Below the pieces are notes generated by a model. That model was not told where the DNA came from, ran no database searches, and was given only the letters and a program-made list of their open reading frames with translations. Position numbers and translations under genes: made by a program. Below are positions 31,954-38,438 of a DNA stretch of 46,812 nucleotides, one piece after another; within the stretch, counting starts at the first letter, position 1; each line of letters opens with the position of its first letter. The stretch is taken from positions 1 through 46,812 of the forward strand of contig JAIUOK010000038.1 of assembly GCA_020161245.1 (NCBI GenBank). The letters run 5' to 3'. Source of the DNA: Actinomycetota bacterium (GTDB lineage: Bacteria > Actinomycetota > Actinomycetes > S36-B12 > CAIYMF01).

Positions 31954-33162
31954 TCACGACGCGGACGCTGCCGGCTCCGAGGTGCCCTGGCCTGGGGCGA
32001 CGTCCGGCTCCGGGGCGTCGGCGTCCGGCGGGCCCACGAGCTCGTGCCGGGGGGCGTAGACCTCGACGAACGCCATGACGATGGCGGTGACCGGGACCGC
32101 CAGCAGGGCGCCCGCGGCGCCGAACAGGGCCGCGCCGAACATGACGGACGCGAACGACACGGCCGGGTGCAGGGAGACCGCCTTGGCCGAGATCCTCGGC
32201 TCGATGGTCAGGTTCTCCACCTGCTGGTACGCCACCGCCCAGCCGAGGGCGAGGATGCCGTCCATGGGGTCGTCGGACAGCAGCCCGATGATCACCGGGA
32301 GGGCGATGGCGATGTAGGTGCCGATCGTCGGCACGAACTGGGCGACGATGCCGGTCCAGATGCCCAGGGGCAGCCAGTAGGGCATGCCGATGATGTAGAG
32401 GAACAGCGCCGTGGTGCTGCCGTTGATGAGCGCGAGCACGAGGCGGGCCCCGACGTAGCCGCCGGCCTTCTCGACCGCGACGGTCCACAGCTCCTCGTTG
32501 AGCCGCTGCCCGCGGCTGGGCAGCATCCGCGCGATCCAGCGCTTGAGCCGGGGCATGTCGGCCGACAGGTAGAAGGTGAACAGGCCCAGCGTGAAGACGC
32601 TGAACACCGATCCCACGATGCCGAAGACGATCGCGATGATGCCCCCGGCCACCTGGGCCGCCCAGCCCGCGACGTCGCTCGGGTTGAGACCGATGCTGCC
32701 GATGATGTTGGCGATGTCGATCTGCGTGCCGAACCGCTGGTTGAGCCACTCGACACCGTTGCGCGCGAGCTCGGGCACGCCGCGCAGCAGCTCGGCGAGC
32801 TGGGTGAAGAGCAGGTTGCCGAAGGCGGCGAAGAACAGCGCGACCCCGACGATGACGGCGATCATCACCAGCCCGGTGGCCAGGCCGCGCTTGAGGCCGC
32901 GCCGGTGCAGCCACACCACCGCCGGCTCCATCGTGATCGCCAGAGCCAGGGCCATGAGGATCGTGAAGATCACCGACCCGGCGTCCTGGAGGACGAACTG
33001 GACGAACGCGGCCGCAGAGAAGATGAGCAGCACGACCGCCGTGGCCTTGCCGACGTTGCGCAGGTCGAAGCGCACGCGGTCGGTCGCCGCGTTCGAGGGC
33101 GCCGCGTTCGAGGGCGCCGGGGCCGAGGCGGCCGGGGTCGAGGGGGCCGGCTGCTCGCTCAC
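31954..33162 (-). CDS. AI-2E family transporter (UPF0118/PerM-like permease)
   Basis: 402 aa with about seven to eight membrane helices. It has the family pattern of an N-terminal helix pair, a long amphipathic central region (about 130-185) and a C-terminal set including WTGIVAQFVPTIGTYIAIALP and the characteristic VENLTIEPRI. Members export small molecules or act as Na+/H+ exchangers; the substrate here is unknown. The N-terminus is Ala/Pro/Ser-rich and contains a PSNAA duplication from a 15-bp tandem repeat. GTG 33162 has TACGAT 6 nt upstream (leaderless). Confidence 0.83.
   Translation of the reverse strand: MSEQPAPSTPAASAPAPSNAAPSNAATDRVRFDLRNVGKATAVVLLIFSAAAFVQFVLQDAGSVIFTILMALALAITMEPAVVWLHRRGLKRGLATGLVMIAVIVGVALFFAAFGNLLFTQLAELLRGVPELARNGVEWLNQRFGTQIDIANIIGSIGLNPSDVAGWAAQVAGGIIAIVFGIVGSVFSVFTLGLFTFYLSADMPRLKRWIARMLPSRGQRLNEELWTVAVEKAGGYVGARLVLALINGSTTALFLYIIGMPYWLPLGIWTGIVAQFVPTIGTYIAIALPVIIGLLSDDPMDGILALGWAVAYQQVENLTIEPRISAKAVSLHPAVSFASVMFGAALFGAAGALLAVPVTAIVMAFVEVYAPRHELVGPPDADAPEPDVAPGQGTSEPAASAS
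33086..33115. repeat. 15-bp tandem duplication
   Basis: Two exact copies of GCCGCGTTCGAGGGC, in frame within the N-terminal linker of the AI-2E transporter gene, encoding PSNAA twice. Confidence 0.85.
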
Positions 33163-33168
33163 GCGGCG

Positions 33169-33174
33169 ATCGTA
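33169..33174 (-). promoter_or_regulatory. leaderless -10 element TACGAT (minus strand)
   Basis: 6 nt before GTG 33162 of the AI-2E transporter gene. Confidence 0.6.
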
Positions 33175-33274
33175 GGCGCGCCGGGGCCGCGTTCCGGGGA
33201 CGCGCGCCGGGCCCCGCGTCCGACGTCACAGGGCCACATCGCCGGACGACCCGACCTCGGCCGCCCCCGCTCGG

Positions 33275-33280
33275 TAGCGT
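33275..33280 (+). promoter_or_regulatory. -10 element TAGCGT of the CoA-transferase gene
   Basis: It would start transcription near 33287, leaving a leader of about 28 nt with AGGA 8 nt before ATG 33315. Confidence 0.4.
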
Positions 33281-33314
33281 CGAGGCGCACATCCCAGACA
33301 GCAGGACGGACGTC

Positions 33315-34541
33315 ATGCGGACCATCGCGCTGGAGGACCTCGCCGGGGCCCTCTCCTCCCTCCCCGCCGACCCCCGCGTCGTGGTGAGCGGCAACTTCGC
33401 CACCCCCCACGTGGTGCTCGCCGCCGTCGACGCCGCAGTGCCGGCGTACCGGCTGCACGCGCTCAACGCGCAGCCCGGCCTGCCGGACCGGGAGGGCGTC
33501 ACGCACGAGACCGCGTTCGTCGGACCGGGCATGCGCAAGTCCTCGACGCTGCGCTACATCCCGTCGCGCCTGTCGCTGGTGCCCGCACTGTTCGGCGCGA
33601 CCTGCCCGCCCGACCTCGTCGTGGTGCATACGTCCGTGCCCTCGGACGGCAAGGTCTCCCTCGGCATCGAGGTCAACATCCTCCCGGCGGCCATCGAGGC
33701 CGCCCGGGCGCGCGGCGGCATCGTCGTAGCTCAGATGAACCCGCAGATGCCCTACACCTTCGGCGACGCCGAGATCCCGCTCCACGACATCGATCTCGGC
33801 ATCGAGGTCGACGCCGTGCTGCCCTCGCCCGGCCTCATGGAGATCGACGACGTCTCCGCGGCGATTGGCGAGCGGGTGGCCGTCCGCGTGGCCGACGGCT
33901 CGACCATGCAGCTCGGGATCGGCGCCGTGCCCGACGCGGTGCTCTCGGGCCTGACCGGCCGCCGCGGCCTGCGGATCTGGTCGGAGATGTTCAGCGACGG
34001 AGTGCTCGAGCTGGACCGCGCGGGCGCCCTCGACCCCGACGCCGTGCTGACGTCGTCGTTCCTGTTCGGCTCCCCCGAGCTCTACCGCTGGGTCGACCGC
34101 AACCCGCGCGTGGCGATGCTGCGCACCGAGACCACGAACGAGCCGTCGCTCATCGCCCGCCAGCCGCTCATGACCTCGGTGAACACCGCGCTGCAGGTCG
34201 ACCTCTACGCGCAGGCCAACGCGTCGCGCGTGAAGGGCCGCATCTACTCCGGGTTCGGCGGCCAGACCGACTTCATCGTCGGCGCGCTGCACTCGAAGGG
34301 CGGGCAGGCGATCCTCGCGCTGCGCTCGTGGCACCCGCGGGCCAACGTCTCCACGATCGTGCCGATGATCGAGGAGCCGGTCACCTCGTTCCAGGCGTCG
34401 GCCATCGTCACCGAGAACGGCGCGGCGTGGATCTGGGGCTACGACCAGAAGTCGCAGGCCCGCCACCTCATCCGCGACGCCGCCCACCCCGACGTGCGCG
34501 ACGAGCTCTGGGAGGAGGCCCGCGCCCTCCACCTCGCCTGA
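33315..34541 (+). CDS. acetyl-CoA hydrolase/4-hydroxybutyrate CoA-transferase family protein
   Basis: 408 aa. It has the two-half CoA-transferase fold. The C-terminal half has the family pattern around GRIYSGFGGQTDFIVGA and ALRSWHPRANVSTIVP. The probable catalytic Glu is in MLRTETTNEP, ahead of that segment. The reaction is CoA transfer between acetyl-CoA and a short acid, or acetyl-CoA hydrolysis; the acceptor cannot be told from sequence. It is cytoplasmic with no signal peptide. The next gene (ABM monooxygenase) starts 38 nt later with its own weak -10. Confidence 0.82.
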   Translation: MRTIALEDLAGALSSLPADPRVVVSGNFATPHVVLAAVDAAVPAYRLHALNAQPGLPDREGVTHETAFVGPGMRKSSTLRYIPSRLSLVPALFGATCPPDLVVVHTSVPSDGKVSLGIEVNILPAAIEAARARGGIVVAQMNPQMPYTFGDAEIPLHDIDLGIEVDAVLPSPGLMEIDDVSAAIGERVAVRVADGSTMQLGIGAVPDAVLSGLTGRRGLRIWSEMFSDGVLELDRAGALDPDAVLTSSFLFGSPELYRWVDRNPRVAMLRTETTNEPSLIARQPLMTSVNTALQVDLYAQANASRVKGRIYSGFGGQTDFIVGALHSKGGQAILALRSWHPRANVSTIVPMIEEPVTSFQASAIVTENGAAWIWGYDQKSQARHLIRDAAHPDVRDELWEEARALHLA

Positions 34542-34579
34542 CGCCCCCGCCGCCCCCGCCCGTCGGCCAGGATGGGCCC

Positions 34580-34903
34580 ATGGCTGATGCTGCAGACGCC
34601 GGGCTCGAGGCGGCCCTCGCGATGGTGGTGGAGTTCCGGGCCGCGCCCGGCCGGCGCGATGAGCTGCGCGACGCGCTGCTGGCACTCGTGGAGCCGACCC
34701 GGCTCGAGGACGGGTGCCTGCTCTACGACCTGCACGAGAGCCGCGACGACGCCGACGTGCTCGCGTTCTACGAGGTGTGGCGCGACCCCGACGCGCATGC
34801 GGCCCACGACCGCACGGCGCACGTCGGGCGCTTCCGCGAGATCCGCGGCCCGCTGCTGGCCGAGCCCGCCCGGGTGCTCCGGCTGCGCCGCATCGAGCCC
34901 TGA
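34580..34903 (+). CDS. antibiotic biosynthesis monooxygenase (ABM) domain protein
   Basis: 107 aa, one ABM ferredoxin-like fold. It reads from AMVVEFRAAPGRRDELRDAL through EDGCLLYDLHES to FYEVWRDPDAHAAHD, the family signature. ABM proteins are small cofactor-free oxygenases or dimeric ligand binders; the substrate is unknown. ATG 34580 has CAGGAT (34568-34573) 6 nt upstream, a weaker form of the leaderless -10. Confidence 0.8.
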   Translation: MADAADAGLEAALAMVVEFRAAPGRRDELRDALLALVEPTRLEDGCLLYDLHESRDDADVLAFYEVWRDPDAHAAHDRTAHVGRFREIRGPLLAEPARVLRLRRIEP

Positions 34904-34933
34904 CGCCAGGCCGAGCCCTGTCGCGACGCCGGG

Positions 34934-35434
34934 TCAGGGGCGCACGCCCCAGGTGAACCGGTGGGTGTGGATCCCGTAGTAGGGGAAGGTCTCCGCCCGC
35001 GCCACGCCCGGCACCGCCCGGACCCGGCCGACGACGTCGAAGAGGTCGTCGGCGTCGGTGGCGACCACCTCGACCATGAGGTCGAACGACCCGGCCGTCA
35101 GCACGAGGTAGATGACGGCGGCCTCCGCCGAGACCGCGTCGGCGACCGCGCGGACGTCCGAGCCTCCCGCGACCACGACGCCGATCTGGGCCATCTGCCC
35201 GTACCCGACGGCGAGCGGGTCGGTCACCGCGACGATCTGCAGGACCCCGCGCTCCTGCAGCCGCAGCACGCGCAGCCGGGTGCCGGCGGGCGAGAGCCCG
35301 ACCGCGGCGCCGAGATCGGCGTAGGAGGCGCGGCCATCGTCCTGCAGCAGCGCCACGAGTCGGCGGTCGGTGGCATCGAGGTCGTCGACCCGCAGCCGTG
35401 CCCGGCCGTCAGCGGGGTCGTGCTGTTCCGTCAT
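34934..35434 (-). CDS. Lrp/AsnC-family transcriptional regulator
   Basis: 166 aa. An N-terminal HTH at about 20-65 (LDATDRRLVALLQDDGRASYADLG) and a C-terminal RAM effector-binding domain (about 80-160) with YLVLTAGSFDLMVEV. These regulators sense amino acids and usually control a neighbouring gene for their use. It is divergent from the kinase-aminotransferase fusion, and the 61-bp intergenic region contains phased repeats. ATG 35434 has GGAAGGA 7 nt upstream; its -10 is TACTTT (35453-35448). Confidence 0.86.
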   Translation of the reverse strand: MTEQHDPADGRARLRVDDLDATDRRLVALLQDDGRASYADLGAAVGLSPAGTRLRVLRLQERGVLQIVAVTDPLAVGYGQMAQIGVVVAGGSDVRAVADAVSAEAAVIYLVLTAGSFDLMVEVVATDADDLFDVVGRVRAVPGVARAETFPYYGIHTHRFTWGVRP

Positions 35435-35450
35435 CGGGGATCCTTCCAAA

Positions 35451-35475
35451 GTAGCGGATCGCTACTCGATCGCTA
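35451..35475. promoter_or_regulatory. phased repeat operator between the Lrp-like and fusion genes
   Basis: GATCGCTA occurs at 35457-35464 and 35468-35475, exactly 11 bp apart. The first copy is also half of the palindrome GTAGCG-GAT-CGCTAC (35451-35465). It lies between the two divergent -10 elements, so bound Lrp-like protein could control both genes. Confidence 0.6.
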
Positions 35476-35482
35476 GGCATTG

Positions 35483-35488
35483 TATCGT
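35483..35488 (+). promoter_or_regulatory. leaderless -10 element TATCGT
   Basis: 7 nt before GTG 35496 of the fusion gene; the operator repeats cover its -35 region. Confidence 0.6.
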
Positions 35489-35495
35489 TCCGCTT

Positions 35496-38429
35496 GTGAC
35501 CACGCCCCGCGACGCGCTGACCTCCCCCGCCCCGGCCGCCCCGCAGGTGGCCCCGCGCCCGGTGCTCGACCTCGCCACAGCGGCCCGCCTGGCTGCCGAC
35601 CTGTTCGGCGTCGAGGGCGAGGCGGTCGAGCTCGGTAGCCAGCAGGACCGCAATGTGCGGTTCGCCGCGGCCGACGGCCGGGTGGTGCTCAAGGTCGCCA
35701 ACCGTGCCTGGGGGCGGCCGGCGCTCGAGGCGCAGAACGCCGCACTCCTGCACGTGCGGAATGCCGGCTTCGGCGCCCCCGTCCCCCTGCCCGCCCGCAG
35801 CGGCGATCTGCTCGTCGAGGCCGAGGTCGGCGGCGAGACGCTGCCCGTCCGGATGCTCACCTATGTCGAGGGCCGCCCGCTGTCGGACGCCGGCTATCTC
35901 GCCCCCGTCGTCGTCGCCGACCTCGGCCGCCTCGCCGGGCGCAGCGCCGCCGCGCTGGCCGGCTTCGAGCACCCGGGCCTCGACCGGGTCGGCCAGTGGG
36001 ACCTGAGGCTGGCGTCCGGTGTGGTGCGCTCGCTGCTCGGCTCCGTCGCCGACGAGCGCCGCCGCGCAGTCGTGGCGGCCGCGGAGATCGACGCCTCCGC
36101 GCGCATCGACGCCGTCGCCCCGCAGCTTCGGGTGCAGGCCATCCACGGCGACGTCACCGACGACAACGTCGTGGGCGAGCCCGACGAGGCCGGGCGCGTG
36201 CGCCCTTCGGCCGTCATCGACTTCGGCGACCTCGGCCGCAGCTGGCTGGTCGCCGAGCTGGCTGTCGCCTGCTCGTCGGTCCTGCGCCACAACCCCGACC
36301 GCCCCCTGTCGGTGCTGCCCGCCGTGCGCGCCTTCCACGAGGAGGTGCCGCTCGACGACGCCGACATCGAGGCCCTGTGGCCCCTCGTCGTCCTGCGCGG
36401 GGCGCAGCTCGTCGCCGCCGGCCAGCACCAGGTCGCCCTCGACCCGGACAACACCTCCGCCGCCGACGCCCTCGAGTCGGAGTGGTCGATCCTCGAGGTG
36501 GCGCTGTCGATCGACCCCGAGGCGGTCGAGGCGGCCGTGCGCCACGAGCTCGGGCTCGGCCACGCCCCGCGCCACCGTGCCGCCCTCGACGCCGTCGCCT
36601 CCGCCCGCCCCCTGCTGCCGTCGCTCGGCGCTGTGAGCGTCGTCGACCTCTCGACCACGAGCGACCACCTGCACTCCGGTCGCTTCCTCGAGGACGGGGC
36701 CGAGGCCGGGATCCTCGCTGCCGCAGCCGGTCCCGGCGCTGCGGCGACGCGCTGGGCGGAGCCCCGGCTGACCCGGACCGTCGCGCTGTCGGCGTCGGAG
36801 CCCGCCACTGTCGCGACCGGCGTCGACCTGCTGGTGCCCGCCGGCACGGCCGCCGTCGCCCCGTGGGACCTCGAGGTGCTCGACTCCGACGGCCGGCTGG
36901 TCGCCGTCTCGCCCGCCGGCCGCCTCGTGCTCGACGGACTCGAGGGGGCGCCCGCCGCCGGCGCCCGCGTGCCGGCGGGATCGCCCCTCGGCACAGCATC
37001 GGGGCCCCTGCACGTGCAGCTGGTGCTCGACCCCTCGCTCGACGCACCGCGCTTCGTGCCGGCGTCGCAGCGGGGCGCGTGGGCGCTGCTCACGGCCGAC
37101 CCCTCGCCGCTGCTCGGCACCGACGTCCGGGCCGCCGACATCGACGTGCGCGGCCTGCTCGAGCGCCGCGGCGCAGTCTTCGCCACGGTGCAGGAGCACT
37201 ACTACGAGGAGCCGATGCGGATCGAGCGCGGGTGGCAGCACCTCCTCGTCGACACCGACGGCCGCTGCTACGTCGACATGGTCAACAACGTTGCCGCCGC
37301 CGGCCACGGGCACCCGCGCCTCGCCGACGCCGTCGACCGCCAGATGCAGCTGCTCAACACCAACTCCCGGTTCCACTACGCCGCCGTCACCGAGCTGTCC
37401 GAGCGCCTCGCCGCCCTGGCCCCCGAGGGCCTCGACACGGTGTTCCTGGTGAACAGCGGCAGCGAGGCGGTCGACCTCGCGCTGCACATGGCGCAGGTGG
37501 TGACCGGCCGGCAGGACGTCGTCGCCGTCCGCGAGGCCTACCACGGCTGGACGTACCTGTCGGACGCCGTCACCACGTCGCTCTACGACAACCCGCGCGC
37601 GCTGGAGACCCGGCCCGACTGGATCCACCTCGCGTCGGCGCCCAACCCGTTCCGCGGCCGCTTCCGCGGCGAGGGGTCGGGCCACGACTACGGCACCGAG
37701 CTGCGCGAGCTCGTGGAGCGCATCGCGTCGGAGGGGCGCCCGCCCGCGGCCTACATCTGCGAGCCCGTGCTCGGCAACGCCGGCGGCGTCATGCTGCCCG
37801 AGGGCTACCTCGCCGAGGCCTACGACGCTGTGCGGTCGGTGGGCGGGCTCTGCATCGCCGACGAGGTGCAGGTGGGCTACGGCCGCACCGGACACCACTG
37901 GTGGGCGTTCGAGATGCACGGCGTGACGCCGGACATGATCACGATCGCGAAGGCCATGGGCAACGGGCAGCCCCTCGGCGCCGTGATCTGCCGCCGCGAG
38001 GTGGCCGAGGCGTTCGCGCAGCAGGGCTCGTTCTTCAGCTCGGCCGGCGGCAGCCCGGTGTCGTGCGTCGTCGGCCTGACGGTGCTCGACATCATCGAGG
38101 ACGAGGGCCTGCAGCAGAACGCCGCCCGCATCGGCGACCGGCTCGTCGCCCGCTGCGAGGAGCTCGCGGAGCGGTTCCCGATCGTGGGCGAGGTGCACGG
38201 CATGGGGCTCTACCTGGGCGTCGAGCTCGTGAAGGACCGCGCCACCCTGGAGCCGGCAACGGCGGAGTGCTACGCGATCTGCGACCGGCTGCGCGAGCTC
38301 GGGATCATCGTGCAGCCCACGGGCGAGCGCGCGAACGTCCTCAAGATGAAGCCGCCGATGTGCCTCACCGAGGAGGCCGCCGACTTCTACGTCGACCAGC
38401 TCGAGCGGGTGCTCGCCGAGGGCTGGTGA
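35496..38429 (+). CDS. APH kinase / M23-like / class III aminotransferase-fold fusion (putative amino-alcohol kinase and phospho-lyase)
   Basis: 977 aa in three parts. Residues about 20-330 form an APH-type kinase with the catalytic loop IHGDVTDDN (His217 to Asn224) and the metal-binding VIDFGD. About 370-560 is a beta-rich M23/lysostaphin-like insert. About 570-975 is a class III PLP enzyme with NSGSEAVDLAL, REAYHGWT, the ADEVQVGYGRTG segment and the PLP Lys819 (TIAKAMGNG). Similar kinase and PLP domains act in sequence on hydroxylysine or ethanolamine in animals (HYKK with PHYKPL; ETNPPL is the ethanolamine-phosphate lyase). I therefore infer phosphorylation followed by phospho-elimination within one chain. 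A divergent Lrp-like gene probably controls it. Confidence 0.83.
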   Translation: MTTPRDALTSPAPAAPQVAPRPVLDLATAARLAADLFGVEGEAVELGSQQDRNVRFAAADGRVVLKVANRAWGRPALEAQNAALLHVRNAGFGAPVPLPARSGDLLVEAEVGGETLPVRMLTYVEGRPLSDAGYLAPVVVADLGRLAGRSAAALAGFEHPGLDRVGQWDLRLASGVVRSLLGSVADERRRAVVAAAEIDASARIDAVAPQLRVQAIHGDVTDDNVVGEPDEAGRVRPSAVIDFGDLGRSWLVAELAVACSSVLRHNPDRPLSVLPAVRAFHEEVPLDDADIEALWPLVVLRGAQLVAAGQHQVALDPDNTSAADALESEWSILEVALSIDPEAVEAAVRHELGLGHAPRHRAALDAVASARPLLPSLGAVSVVDLSTTSDHLHSGRFLEDGAEAGILAAAAGPGAAATRWAEPRLTRTVALSASEPATVATGVDLLVPAGTAAVAPWDLEVLDSDGRLVAVSPAGRLVLDGLEGAPAAGARVPAGSPLGTASGPLHVQLVLDPSLDAPRFVPASQRGAWALLTADPSPLLGTDVRAADIDVRGLLERRGAVFATVQEHYYEEPMRIERGWQHLLVDTDGRCYVDMVNNVAAAGHGHPRLADAVDRQMQLLNTNSRFHYAAVTELSERLAALAPEGLDTVFLVNSGSEAVDLALHMAQVVTGRQDVVAVREAYHGWTYLSDAVTTSLYDNPRALETRPDWIHLASAPNPFRGRFRGEGSGHDYGTELRELVERIASEGRPPAAYICEPVLGNAGGVMLPEGYLAEAYDAVRSVGGLCIADEVQVGYGRTGHHWWAFEMHGVTPDMITIAKAMGNGQPLGAVICRREVAEAFAQQGSFFSSAGGSPVSCVVGLTVLDIIEDEGLQQNAARIGDRLVARCEELAERFPIVGEVHGMGLYLGVELVKDRATLEPATAECYAICDRLRELGIIVQPTGERANVLKMKPPMCLTEEAADFYVDQLERVLAEGW

Positions 38430-38438
38430 CTCGGTGGC

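Noticed and set aside
33061..33120. Possible CRISPR-like or minisatellite repeat
   Set aside because: Only two 15-bp units, in frame within a low-complexity linker.
34580..34903. Secondary-metabolite cluster suggested by the ABM domain
   Set aside because: ABM proteins are widespread, and no synthase, tailoring or resistance cluster surrounds it.
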